A program made the position numbers and the translations under genes. Below are positions 44,391 through 57,350 of a stretch of DNA of 64,000 bases, in pieces. Source of the stretch: Hofstenia miamia (Eukaryota; Xenacoelomorpha; Acoela); the NCBI GenBank assembly GCA_004352715.1, contig SCFE01000081.1, positions 1,124,174-1,188,173 on the forward strand, in the 5' to 3' direction. Position 1 is the first letter of the stretch. Each line of letters starts with the position of its first letter. Under the pieces are notes generated by a model. The model did no database searches and was not told where the DNA came from. It worked only from the letters and a program-made list of their open reading frames with translations.

Positions 44391-45693
44391 AGGCAAGAAG
44401 CATCACCTGTCATTTTCCATAATAATTTTTACTGCTGGACCTACTTTGTGTGAAGACTATATGCATTATGAATTTTCTGCCATTTGCTGATTTTTAATTC
44501 TGTAACAGGGATATATATTATATGGCATTCTTTTGAAATTTTGTTGAGATCATTGACTATTTCCACAGTTCTTACAGAATATACAGTCTTTGGCAATAAT
44601 GGCTTCAAAATGTATTTTTTGGATGTGGGAGATTGTCTTGTTTGCTCTGTGTATCTTTTGTAGATTTTTGTGCACAAGACTTTTTAACAGCTTTTGAAGT
44701 CATCACCAAAATTAAAATTGAAAAAAGTTTTCAAAATATGTGTAATTTATTACAAATGACTTTTAGCATATAAACCAATTAAAAATAACTTAATTCATTT
44801 GATCCAACCATCAACTAAGCCAGTTAATTCATTCCCCAAGCTGAAACATTGTTAGAACATTATCAAATATCTCTTATGTGAACACCCACATATCTAGTTT
44901 ATGTTAATATCAATTTACTGGTTCCACCTCCTCATATAAAGAACCAGGTTTTTAGATTACAGAAATTATTGGTTTTCCCATAGTGTATTGTATCTAAATG
45001 CTTATAGATTTACTTCTTGTTATGCTAAGAACTGGGAATTTGTGTACATGACTCAGACAAAGGAAAAGAAGTAGCATCATGTTAAAATTCAAAGTTTTAG
45101 CACATGTTCCATCAGGGATTTTTGCAAAATACCTGCAAATCAAATAGGGTCAAAATTTTAACAAACCATTTGAAACTAGGAATGCTTTCACTTTGATGTC
45201 CTAATTAGGGCAACTTTCTAAATTTAAAAGCAATCATGTTAAAATGTTTCCCAATTTAATTAGCATTTAAACCACTTGAGAGTAAAAAGCTGCACCTATT
45301 GAAATTACTCAGGTGGTACTAATTGGCTAAGCAAATTGTTCTCACATAAGTTTATCAATCAACCAGAACTTGTTATTTATCACATTGAATTTTTTTAAAA
45401 ATTATTAATTTACTTCATTTCAATTTTTACTTAAACTAGTCTGTTTTATTTTAACTTTTGAATTTCTTGTAAATCCAAAAACCAGCCAATCCAACTTATG
45501 TTTCTTGTACAGTGTCCTAACTTGCCTACAAACTGAAATTAAAAACCACAGTGAAATTGTACACATGAACAAAATTCTTCCCACATTAAAGTATTCTGGG
45601 TTGACATTCCCACAATCAGTTAACAACATATGCATTTTTGAAAGCTGGAATTAAATAAATGTTAATGTATACACAATAAATGAATAATGTCTT
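44391..45693. other. CpG-free stretch, no gene recognised
   Basis: Short frames on the - strand (44,441-44,677 and 45,420-45,635) have no recognised domain. No CpG was seen. Confidence 0.4.
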
Positions 45694-47690
45694 GTGCCAG
45701 CATATATGTTGCTATGCTCACATCAAACAACAATTAATCTATTACTGTTAGAAGAAGAATGTCAAAGCCATTATCTTGGTATTACAAATTTAAACACATG
45801 TCTACAATTTTTTAAAAATAGAACATGTGATTTCTTTTGCCTGAACTGTGTATCTGCATTTGTAACAAAAGAAAATTTAGCAAAATATGAAAATAAATGC
45901 AACAGATCACCAGAACCAACTATCATGTTTCCAGATCCATTGGACAAAATTAAATTTAAAGCATATGCAGCACAAAATTATTTACTGATTGTAGGGAAGC
46001 TTAGACATTGAGGCAATTTCCAGAAAGGTCCACAACATGCAGCCTAATCCATCTACTAGCTATAAAGTATGTGAAGTCCCACAATTTCCATCTGGTGTGT
46101 GTGGTGACTAGCAGTATGGAAACTGTGTCATCATGTAAAATATTTTCTGGAGAAAAATGTATGGAGGAGGGATGGAATCATTAATGTGAATTGGCAAAAC
46201 AATTGTACAGGATGAAGCAAAAATACCTTGAATTAATTATATGAGCAATGGGAATCAATGTTGATGACAGCAATGCAATGTATATTTTGTAAAAACTCAT
46301 TTGCACATGTTGATGTCAAAGTCATAGACCATTGCCATTTTACCAGAAAAATTAGAGGCATAATGCATAACAATTGTAATGTTTTAAATCAGACCCCACA
46401 ATTTACACCAATTTTTTTGCATAACAGAAGCAAGTACAACATGCATATTTTCCCAAAAAGTTTAAAAATGAAGGATGGAGATAAGGTATTATGTATACTG
46501 TGTAAATCTGTGGTGTTTTTGTCATTAAGTTTTAAGGTGCCAGTAGATGGTTATAACAGCAATAATGGAATTTACAAGCTCATATACAAAGAGCTAAGAT
46601 TTTTGGACAGCTATCAACTCATAACCAATAGTCTCATAATCTCACAAAAATATTAAGGCTGAAAAATATCATTTTTAAGAGATGGAATGGGGCAATAGAA
46701 GGCAGAAGCCTTTTCCAAAGGCAAAGTAATGTTCCCATACATGTGGTTTGACAGTTTCAATATGCTTAATGAAATTAGAATCCCAGATCTAGAGCATTGG
46801 AGAAACAGATTGACCAGAAAATTCCTGATAAGCCAGGAGGAGCTGAATTTTGAACATGAAAACACATGGGTGCTAGGTGAATTTTGTTTGGAAAGCATGG
46901 AGACATATAAACTCAATCCTGTCCACTTTTTTACATTGTCCAACTTTTGCTGATACACACAATGCTAAAACATACAGGAGTTTCATTTGATCCAATACAC
47001 AACAAGTTGGAATTGAATTATATACAAAATGACATTTGTAGAGGTATGTGTACAATATTCTCAGATTTAAATCCTATAATATTGTCAGTGAGGATTTGGT
47101 GCAGGTTATGTTAAGGCAGAAAGATATTGTATGGAACTGGCCCAACTATTTCAGTTTGGCTATACTTAACCTGTTGAAAATAATTATGTCAAAGTTCAAT
47201 TATGAATTACTAAAACTGTCATTTAAGAATAGAATAACACTGCTGTATTCTGATACAAATTCTTTGTTATATAAAATTAAATCAGAAAATTTGTACACAG
47301 AACTAGCCCCACTCTTACACCATTTTGATTTCCCCAATTACCCAGAGAGTTCATGATTGTATAGTAATGTAAATAAAAAAGTGTACTTAAAAGTCAAAGA
47401 TGAACTTGCTGGAGTGTGCTAGCACAAATTGTCACACTCAAGCCAAAACTCTATTCTGTTAAATACACAGATGATAATCACAAGGTGTTGGAGAAGGCAA
47501 GTGCAAAAGGTGTAACCTGCCCAGTAAGACAAATGATGAACTTCAACCTGTTCAAATCAATTCTGCTGGGAGAAGGCATTATCTGAAGACCAATGATGTG
47601 AATAAGCTCACTTATGCATTCAATCAGTGTGGAAACTTCAAACCATATAGTGCTCTCATGCTACAACAACAAGTGCTAACTTGTTAATAG
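45694..47690 (+). pseudogene. Polinton/Maverick-type DNA polymerase B, decayed
   Basis: Several open frames line up in order along a protein-primed family-B polymerase of the Polinton type. 45,694-46,011 gives a Cys-rich N-terminal part (CDFFCLNCVSAFV). 46,258-46,656 contains CIFCKNSF, VIDHCHFTRKIRG and HNNCN, the zinc/HNH-like box typical of these polymerases, followed by TPIFLHNRSKYN. 46,729-46,953 begins MFPYMWFDSFNMLNE. 47,048-47,356 contains SKFNYELLKLSFKNRITLLY and then SDTNSLLYKI, the YxDTDS catalytic motif with its last Asp changed to Asn. The C-terminal part (KVYLKVKDELAG) continues to about 47,690. Stops and shifts separate the pieces. No integrase, capsid or packaging ATPase is recognised nearby. 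Confidence 0.82.
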
Positions 47691-47785
47691 CATAGAAAAG
47701 CTGACATACAGACATAAAGGAAATTTAATATGTGTGTGTTTATGATATTAAAATTCTTGGTTAGATATTGAAAAGATTAATAATT

Positions 47786-48948
47786 TGCAATCCACCAGCT
47801 CTTCTACACTAATTGATAACAGAGTAAAACACCTCCACCTAGATATATCAAAATTTATATGGCACACATTAATAATCAATGTTTTAGACTCTGATACATA
47901 TTAATAATTAACATAGTAGATTAATTTTGTATTATGCAACTAAGGAATTATCAATGAAAACATTTATAATTAGTATCTGTCAATTTGACTAATTTGGCAA
48001 AACAAAGGGGGGAATTCACATATATTATTTTAGCCATCTTGGCAGACAAATAATTTGAAATTTGAAATCAACAGGTACTTTTTGAACTTAGCTATAAGTC
48101 ATTGTAATGATTGCTGAAGAAAATTCTTCAGAATTCTTATCTTTAGTTTTATTATTGTTTGATTATTAACTACAATGTGTAGCTAAACAGTTAGTTTTAA
48201 GTAGTGGCAAGGATCCCATAATGGGAATGATTCTAGGTTCCTTGTTCCAAGCCATGAACCTGCACTTAGGTTAGGGATATGATTAGGAGTTTTTATTTCC
48301 ATTTAGATAACTATCAATCCTTTCTTACATGTATGAATAATAATCAGTTTGATTTAAGGCTAGTAAGCCAGATGTAGGATTTTGTATTTATATTAATCTA
48401 GATCCAAATTCATTACTATAATTTGGGCAATATTGTGACCTTGTATGTATCAATTATTACATGTAGGTAAGGAAGCTGCTATTTATATATCTTATTTAAA
48501 CAAAGCCAATATATTTTGGTAATGGCTAATTGTGTAATTAATAAGCAGCTGGTAAAAATTGAGGTTGCAATTATATAGTACACTTTACAAATTGAGACTA
48601 AGTTGAATTGTGTTGAGCCTTTTATAAGCACCAAGCTAGGATAGAGCACACATAAGTTGTTTCACTGAGATGGAACTCATTCAATGGAAATAGAAGGAAG
48701 TGGTTGTTACTTGATTTGGAGATCAGCTTCAGGCTGATGCCCAAACATTAACTGCTGGCAAGGATGCTGCAAGGCCTCATCACCTAAACAGCGCTTGTTA
48801 TTCCATCCATTAATTATAGTTATTGGAGTTTAATAATATAGAAGCTAAACAGTTTAAGACTAGTACATCTCTACCCACTAGTATACCATACTGATTATAA
48901 TAGCATAATGGAGAAATTGGATATTGAAGCCTGGTAGAGGATGCTACA
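47786..48948 (+). repeat. LTR-like repeat, + orientation copy (about 1,163 bp)
   Basis: It starts TGCAAT and ends GATGCTACA, i.e. TG...CA. It matches the LTR at 52,558-53,727 in inverted orientation (for example GGCAAGGATCCCATAATGGG near 48,207 and its complement near 53,315). No 5-bp target duplication is seen around it. It is either a solo LTR or a displaced LTR of element C. Confidence 0.7.
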
Positions 48949-50214
48949 AAAGGCAGGGGACCATACAATACAGGATGAGTAATTACATTAAGATAATATA
49001 ATTTTTACTTTAAAGTAAAATTAAATTTATTGCTATTTAAATGAATACAAAATTATTATATTTTACTTGTTTAGAACATGCTTTTACCAAGGTGTGTATG
49101 AGAAAATCCATGAAATAGAGCAGATTTATAAAAAGGACAATATCATTTTTGATAGCCCTGAAAGCCAACATAGATAAAACCTGTAAAATTAACTATTTAC
49201 AAATTTTGAAATTAAACTCTATATTCCTATCATCACTTTTTTTACAACTAAATCATTTGATTCCTAAAATATAGGTAAAACTGGATACTCACTTACCAAT
49301 TGAATGTAAATAAAACCATTCTGTATTTACAATAAATGGTTTTATATAAAAATTATTATCAACATATTTACAAATTACAAGCTAATCTAAAAAACACCTA
49401 AGTATAGTTATTAATATAAAAATAAAATTTACTGTCAGTGCCTGATGCCACATGCCACCACAAAATAGGCTAGTGGGTTTTCATTCAAATCATGCCCACA
49501 TGAAGTTCTGCTCACTGAATTTGGATTCATATTACAAAGGGATATCAGGTCTGACAATACTAACAACCAATACCTGTCACATGCTGCCCTATGCCAGGCT
49601 AGCAGGTTTTTGTTGCAACAATCCAAATGTAGCAATTGTGGAGAACAGGTCATCAAGGGCTTCCATTGTTTAAAATCTTATGATGTCAGCCTTAAGAAGA
49701 ACTTGCATTATCTGAAATCCATCACACAAGGTCATCCTGCCAACTTGGCATCTCCTAGTTCAAATCATGCAACACATGAGCTTCTGCTTTGCTGAGTTGG
49801 GATCCATATTACAAAGGAATGACAGGTTGATCAAACTGACTACTTTCCTTTCTATTGTGGAGAGCACAGTTCAAATGGCTGCATAGTCAGATCACATCAG
49901 GGTTACCATGTAACCTCACTAGGATTGACACAAGTCATCTTGCCAATTAAAAATAGCTAAAACTGTTCTGTATTTACAATAAATGCTAGGTCTTATATAC
50001 AAGTTATTATAAACATATTTACAAATTACAAGCTAATCCAAAAACACTTGGTCTGGCCAATACTGACAACTTGATGGCATTGACACTCTTTTCATGTTAA
50101 TTCCTTTATTTTCATATAGAATTATATCCACTGTTATTTGATCCTCCTTTTCTATTGTATCCATTTTCCACTAATGTGGGTGTAAATGAATGTCCTCTTC
50201 CAAATAGAACATGA
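48949..50214. repeat. Diverged direct repeats between LTR-like arm and gypsy C
   Basis: About 49,310-49,400 and 49,960-50,050 are similar to each other (TTCTGTATTTACAATAAATG and CATATTTACAAATTACAAGC shared). A related stretch recurs near 59,400-59,470. ATGCTGCCC-type sequences at about 49,577 and 59,530 are also shared. These may be 3' non-coding parts of the gypsy elements. No ORF is supported. Confidence 0.5.
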
Positions 50215-52237
50215 TCATCTTTTGTTTACTTTCTTCACTTTGATCTCAATTTCTTCTTCTCTCACTTTTATTGTTCTGTTTTCATAGTTTATAACACATC
50301 CATTTTTTGTTAGAAAATCATTGCCAAGTATGACCTCATAAGGTAACAAGTTATTGTGTGTATCCAATACCACTAACAATTGCTCAAGTGTTGTGTTGGC
50401 TATCCTCATTTGAACTGACTATCATCCCTTTTGTGTTAATATACTCTCCTGATGCATTGATTAACCATTTGTTTGAACTGTCTAAGTCTTCTCATTTCAA
50501 ACCCAATTTCTTTGCACACTCATCATTTATTATTGACATTCCTGCTCCTCATTGCTTTAGTCATTACTCCATTGATTGTCACTGTTATCATGTTGATATT
50601 GTCTAAATTTGTTAATATCATTATTGGTGCACAGTTTTTATGAATCAGTGCTCTAACTAGTTTTCTGATTCTTTATTGGTTTGTAATGCTTGTTAATTTC
50701 CACTTCTGTTTCTATTAAGTCCTCATCTTCATAGTAGAATTCTTTGTCCCTAATCATGTTTATCTGTTTCATGCAGTTGGATTTTTTATGACCCTTCTGT
50801 CCACAGCTATAACATTTGATATCCTTTTCCCTCACTTTCTTTGTTTTTCTGTCTTTTTCTTTTATTCTAATGATTTTGACCAGTTTGTTTTCACTATATA
50901 TCTTACTTGTTGATTGTGGCCTATGACTGTTTTTCCATGTTGGTGTCTCTCTGTGTCATGGAGCCTTTTCATAAATTCACAAGATATTTTCAATTGTTGC
51001 TTAGATGTTGAAGGATTTCTAGCTTATTATCCACATCACACTTGATCTCAAATTGTGTTCTGATGCTTTCTGGCATTCAATTACAAATAAGAGAAAACAG
51101 ATCATATTTTGAATATCTGTTCTCCTTTGAACTTAGCATTATAAGTAGCTTGACCTGTTGGATGTAGTTCTGTATGCCATTGCTCTTCTTCATCTTTGTG
51201 GCATTTAGAATGATATGATATTGATGCTTGAATCTTTCATTCTCATAGTACTCTATGAAATCACCTATTAGCAGTTCATAATTTCTCTTAGTGTCAGTAT
51301 TCAATAGCAAATAGTGTTGGTATGCTGTTCCTGTGAGGTATCAGGGAAGTCATTCTGCTGCAGCTTCTTGGTTCACCTTCCTCTTTGCCATGGTGATTTA
51401 AAACATTTGAAGCCATTCTGTAAATGTTGGGTTATAACCATTAACCTTTCCCTTGAATTTCAGTAATGTTGCTTTACAAGGTATGGTGTTGTTAGTTCTA
51501 TTCTGTGGTAATATCAAGCTTCCATACCTTGGTTTGCTATGCTTCCTTACTGTTTCCTCACTTTGAAGTTGATCAGTTACTGCCTTTGTAATTTCATTTA
51601 TGAATTTTTGTTTTTCCTCATTGTTATATTCATCAAATTCTTTGTAGTGTACCCATTTGTTTACACTATTCAGTGGTGCCTGTAACTTCTTTTGTTTGTC
51701 AGTACTCTATTTCATGTGTTTGAATGTTTTTGCAATCCTCATCTTCACTTAGTTGCATTAATCTTAATGTACCCTTTAGCTGTTCAAGCTCTTCTCCTGT
51801 ATATCATTCTCCTGTATCAGCTGCCTATTCTCACTTTCCAGTTGCTGTTACATCTTCTCCCATTTTGTTCCAAAAATCTTTTATTGGATTCTGACAGTTG
51901 TTGAGTGAGCATCTTAACTTTGTGTTGGAATAATTCACCTGTCTGTCTAATTTTGTTTGCATCTCCACTTTTAGTTCATTCAGCATGTTTTTGCTTTGCT
52001 GTTCCATCTGTTTAACTTTATCATTTAATTGTTTTATCTCATTTTTTAACAGCATCTCTGTTTTGTTGCTCTTCCTCAACATTTTGAAAATTTCTTGGGA
52101 CTTATTTTGGGGAACATGTGTAATGTTTGTAACTCCATGACAGGAGACAAATCTATGTCTTCTGAGTGTGACGTTCTAGGGGTTACCACTCTGGGTGCTG
52201 TCTTTTTTGCACTACCTTTTCTTCCTTTATTAGTCAT
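50215..52237 (-). pseudogene. Ty3/gypsy retrotransposon C: gag and protease only
   Basis: Gag starts at ATG 52,237 (MTNKGRKGSAKKTAPRVV), passes into a coiled-coil-like segment (NEIKQLNDKVKQMEQQSKN, 51,831-52,082) and a retrotransposon-gag domain (ERFKHQYHIILNATKMKKS, 51,077-51,310). A CCHC zinc knuckle, CYSCGQKGHKKSNC (about 50,775-50,820), follows. The protease remnant (50,215-50,409) keeps NLLPYEVILGNDFL but has no DTG. There is no RT, RNase H or integrase before about 50,050, so the element has lost most of pol. CCHC knuckles bind the genomic RNA during packaging. Confidence 0.88.
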
Positions 52238-52557
52238 TTTTCAAAGTTGTTTGTAGTGGCTTTCCTTCTCAGTTTCAATTCTTGGTTCTCATTGTGGTGC
52301 ACTATGATAGGTGTAGATTGATTTTTTTGCTAACTATCAAGTTCTCATTTTTTTTATAACAATCCAGGTGCTTATGATTTCATTTCTTAATTAAGAGGTA
52401 GTTGTGTCAGAGGTATCTGAGTAGTGTTGTTGATTGCACTTTAGGTGCCTGTTTTGAATGTAGAAGAAAAACAAATTTTTTGTTCTGAGAATTTAATTCA
52501 GAAAAAGAAGACTTTTCTCCAGATTCTGCTTGTTCTTTTGAGCTGTCACAGTCACCA
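52238..52557 (-). other. Leader of gypsy C with probable primer-binding site
   Basis: Read on the - strand, the LTR end ...GATGCTACA is followed at once by TGGTGACTGTGAC. A PBS beginning TGG directly after a CA-ending LTR is the normal arrangement for tRNA-primed retrotransposons. The cognate tRNA is not identified. Confidence 0.5.
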
Positions 52558-53727
52558 TGTAGCATCCTCTACCAGACTTCAACATCCAATTTCTCTATTA
52601 TACTATTATAATTAGAATGATACACTAGTGGGTAGGGATGTACTAATCCTATACTGCTTGACTTCTACATTATTAACTCCATTAACTGTAATTAGTGGAT
52701 GACATAATGAACACTATTTAGGTGATGAAGCTTTGCAGCAACCTTTCCAGTTGTTGGTGATTGGGCATCTGCCAAAAGCTGATCTCCAAATCAAGTAACA
52801 ACCACTCTTCTATGTTCCAAGTGAATGAGTTCCACTTCTCAGCTCAGTGAAGTAACTTATGTGTACCCTATCATAGCTTGGTACTTACTCAAGGCTCAGT
52901 ACATCTCAACTTAGTCTTGATTTATAAAGTGAACAATATATTTGCAACCTTGATGGTTACTAGCTGCTTAATTAATTATGTAATCAGCCATTACTGAAAT
53001 ATATATATAAATATATATATATAATTAAATAAGATACATATTTAGCAGCTTTCTAGCCTATATGTTTTAATTGATACATATATGGTCTCAGTATTGGTCA
53101 TGTTATAGTCATTAATTTGGATCTAGAATAATATAAATATAAATTCCCATATTTGGCTTACCAGCCTTATTTCAAATTACTTATCATCAGTACATGTAAA
53201 AAAATATCAATATTTAGCTAAACTGAAATAAAAACTCCTAATTGTATCCCTAACATAAGTGCAGGTTCATTACTCAGAACAAGGAACCTAGAATCATTCC
53301 CATTATGGGATCCTTGCCACTAATGAACACAAACCATTTAGCTGAACATCATATTAGATAATCAAACTGAAAGAAGAAACAAGTATAAGAAATCCAAAGA
53401 AATTTCTTTATCAATCATTACAATGAATTTCACTCTATTCATAGTTAATTAAAAAAAGTACCTGTTGAATTCAAATTGTTTGTCTGCCTAGATGGCTAAA
53501 AATAATGGAAGCAAATTTGCCCCCTTCATTTTGCCAAATTAGTAGAATTGACAGATACTAATTATAATCATTTTCACTGATATTACTTGGGTGCATAATA
53601 CAAACTAAACTATGTTGATAATAAATTTTCATGATATATTTTTAATCACATTTTCAATTTGATCTTAGTTTCTTTTCACTGACTATCTTTTATTAGTGTA
53701 GAATTGCAGGTTGGAATTATAATTGCA
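52558..53727 (-). repeat. 5' LTR of gypsy C (- orientation, about 1.17 kb)
   Basis: On the - strand it ends GATGCTACA at 52,558, just before the PBS and gag of element C, and starts near 53,715-53,727. It pairs with the inverted copy at 47,786-48,948 at roughly 80-90% identity in the parts I compared. Confidence 0.75.
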
Positions 53728-54300
53728 CTAGATAACTCATTGAAATGGCAGAAGGTTAATAGAGCAACCTCATAAGAACAGCCCTGATTCTATTAAATTA
53801 ACATAGAGAAATTATTAAAACAAACATTAGTAATTCATCCAAGTAACAACTAATTTTTAGGTAAATTCCAAAATGACCAATTCATATGGCTTCCAGTTAA
53901 AATGCTATCCAAAAAGAGAAGTGCTTAACCTTAGTGAATGGTGCTACCTTAGATGTCTCAGAATTTATTATCTATTTCAAAAAATAATAAACATCTCATT
54001 TTCATTGTTATCTCTAGCTCACTAAATAATAGCATGTAGTTACCATGTATTCATGCTAACCAACAGTATAATATCATCACAGTGTAATCAGTTATAGGTG
54101 CATGTACATGTTGCATATAGAACAAGAGATTTATTATTTCCTTATATGTATCCATATCCATAATGGTCCACAATTTGGGATAGGTGATCTGAAAGATCTC
54201 TAGAAGCTATGTGTCACTCTGGTACTTTGAGGAAAGTACTCCCAAATTGTTGCCTTAACTTACACAATTATTTGCATATTGAGAAACAAGTAAGTAAAAT
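53728..54300 (-). repeat. 3' LTR region of gypsy B
   Basis: Several blocks match 58,940-59,400 in the same orientation: AACTCAtTGA..CAGAAGGTT near 53,735 against 58,950, the GCTACC..ATGT.TCT block near 53,942 against 59,185, and the ATCATCACAGTGTAAT block near 54,075 against 59,320. Divergence is high with many indels, so both ends are approximate. Confidence 0.6.
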
Positions 54301-54599
54301 TAGAAAAGGTAAACAGTAATAGAAGCTAGATAAAATCTATTAACTGTTCTCAACATTGTTGCTCAATTTATACAATTCAAGTTATTACCTGTCTTTGTTT
54401 ACAATCAGAATTACAAGATAGTCATGTCATAAATTTCCCTCACAATTTAATTTGAGCAATACAAATAGCACCCCTTGAGGGGACATGAAAATGGCTTTCA
54501 CAAACTAAATTAGAAATAAAGAAATATGTCATATTGATGTCATTACAAAATTTAAAATAAAGAATAAAAAACTGAAAATGTCCCCAAGTGACTCTACAT

Positions 54600-57350
54600 T
54601 AGCAGCTTGATTTGTTGGATGATGATACATCTCTGTTTGTATAATTTCTAAATGTCTGTGCTAATGGATTCATTGGACCAGATCACAACAGAAGTACTCT
54701 GTTACTGCAAGGCAGTTATTATGGCGTTTAGTGTAGAGTAAGCACTTTCTGTTTAATTTCAAATGGTAAAGCTTGAAATAACATTTCACAATGGGGCCAA
54801 GAGGATAGATAAAATTCCTCAGCCTTTGAATAATCTGTGACAGCACCTTGTCATGCTGTTGACATGAAACAATCTCTTCTTCAGTTATCTCTTCTTTAAT
54901 CAAGACTGGCAGGATCACTTTGCTGTGACAATCTGCACTTATATCTCAGATGAGCTTGTACTTGTTAAGAGGTATGAAGATATGAAACTAAAAGGTGTCT
55001 TCTCTCCAGGAGGTTTCCTTAAATAACATTCTTGGCTCAGGATAGTGGTCCAATAGTCTATGTTAAGATGAAGCCTCCCAGGGCAATGTTGGATAGAGAA
55101 CATGAAGTTGTTCAAGTACTTGATCCATTGGGCTACAACATTTGATTTGTCACAAGAGAATTTCTTAAGCCACACTAGGGCATTGTTGTTGGTTTTTTTC
55201 AATGAAGACTCAACCAAGGATGAAATAGCAGAATTTCTTTAAAATCTCCACCAAAGTCAGCATCTCTGACTTGGTAGCACTGTAGTTTCACTTTGCCTTC
55301 TGTAACTTTCTCCTGAAATACTTAACTGGGCTTTCCACACCCTCTATCACTTGGCTAAGTATGCCACTAATAGCAACTGCACTGGCATCACAGTTGACAA
55401 CAAATTCCCCAGTATAATCAGGAGTATTTAGGCTGGGGATCTTCCTGAGTTCCAGCTTCACAGCATCCAGTTCCTCATGTTCAGATCAGGTCCATTTAAA
55501 CTTAATGTTTTGTTTCAGCATGTGTGAGATGAGCTTCATCTTGTTGGCTAGCTCAGGGATAAAAGCTCCATAGTAGTTTAGGAAGCCCATGAGCCTCTGC
55601 ACATCCTTTCAGGATCTCTGTGTTTCTATTTTATCCAAATAGTCTTTGGCATCATTCTTAATTGAGATCATCCCAGGTTCTTTGTCCCTTACAAGAAAAG
55701 TTACTTGTTGCTGCACTACAGCACATTTGTTGCTGTTGACATGCAGACCAGCTTCATGAAAGATGTTAAGTGTCTGGTTCAATTTCTCAATGTGTTCACT
55801 GAATGTGTTGCTTGCAACAAGTATATGATCCATGTACACAGAGATACCAGGTTCTAACATGTTAGCTCCATTTTTTAAAACACAGGTGACATTGCATTGA
55901 AAGGTAGCCAGGGCATTACAAAGACCAAAGGCCATGGCATAATGAAAGCTGTTTTCAAATCATTGGCCAGCTTCATTGGGACCTGCCAGTAGGCCTTACA
56001 AAGGTCTAGGCAGGAGAAAAGCTTGTATTGACTCACATCATATAAGAATTCCTCAATCCATGGTAATGATATGCATCCTTGACAGTTATATCATTGAGCT
56101 TCTGGAATTTGACACATAGACTATACTTTTCACCTTGTTTTATAAAAATGGTAGGTACAGTGTAAGGACTATTGCTGCTCTGAATAATTCTACTCCTGAT
56201 TAGATCATTGAGCATTTGCTCAAAGTTATCCTTAAGACTTTCAGGCACTCTGAAAACTGGCAGCTGTATAGGTCTATCATGCTTGGTTTCAATTGAGTGC
56301 TGTTCACTAACAGCTTGACCCATGCTAATTGATCAATAGTTGAAAACTTTGTTCTCCATACACAGCAAGTTAATCAGTGACTCATATTCCTCAGAACTGA
56401 GAATTGGATGCAACTCAGTAGAAACAGTAGGGATCTGGACAGTGTCAGAATGCTCACTGAGATCAATGGATGGCCAAAAAAAACAAGCAGCTGTTCAGGG
56501 CTCTAATCAAACTTTAGTGACAATAATTTCCAAATGAGTAGGGTCTAAGTAGACCAGAGAAGATAAGCTGATTAAAATGATAATGCATGTTTTGCCAATT
56601 TAACATGGCACAGGTCAGTTAAGAAATTAATGCCATGGAAATACTTTCCCTTCTGCCTGGCAACCATGACATTACCTGTATATTTGGTTTTGGTAAAAAT
56701 GACAACTCCCTCCAGTGTCACAGTTCTATGTTGAATTCTTTAATAAAAATAAAAGAAATTTCATTGTCAGGAGTGGTCTTCAACTCCTGTGAAACCTTGC
56801 TTTCTCTATTTGAAATTTTATTCTTCCCATAATCAATGATGCAAGCATTGGGCTCCAGAAAGTCATTGCCTAAGATAATATTGTATGGTAATGGGTATCA
56901 ATGACATCCAAATCTACTTTAAAAAGCTCTTGGCAGATTCATAACTCAACATTGGGCACTCTGCCTTTCAAGGAGATGGTGTTGCCTGAGACATCAACAG
57001 GCAGATCACTAGCAGATCTAATTTGTTTCTCTTCATACACAACTTGTAGTAACAATCATTGCTAATGATTGATGCCAAGACTCCTGTATCTATGGTGGCA
57101 TTTACTAAAGTTCCATTGATGTCCACGGGAATGACATTGGCTTACACCAAATTGGTTACAAACAAAACATCATGTGCATGTTTTTCAGAAGGTGGTACTC
57201 CCTTCAGTTTAAAGGACTGATTGACTCAGAGTTTATTGCAAGATATGGTTCCTCCAGGCAAGGCTAATTGATGACAAAACCATTTCCATCTGCTACAAGA
57301 TAGATAGCAGCACTACAATTTGGTTACATATGATCCTTTTGGCCACAATT
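54600..57350 (-). pseudogene. Ty3/gypsy retrotransposon B, pol
   Basis: The protease (about 57,130-57,080) has GTLVNATIDTGVLASIIS. The RT palm opens at 56,033-56,323 with RSRIIQSSNSPYTVPTIFIK, LCVKFQKLNDITVKDAY and continues at 55,609-55,935 with MAFGLCNALATFQ and YMDHILVAS, where the second catalytic Asp is replaced by His. RNase H (about 55,420-55,230) has VNCDASAVAISGILSQ and NYSATKSEMLTLVE. The integrase zinc-finger region is at 54,670-54,918 and a fragment of its core (HHPTNQAANV) lies at about 54,600, so most of the integrase catalytic core is deleted. The reading is otherwise fairly continuous, broken by scattered stops. Confidence 0.9.

Noticed and set aside
49435-49795. Overlapping 60-73-codon frames on both strands
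   Set aside because: They lie in diverged non-coding repeats shared with 50.0 and 59.5 kb and have no recognisable domain.
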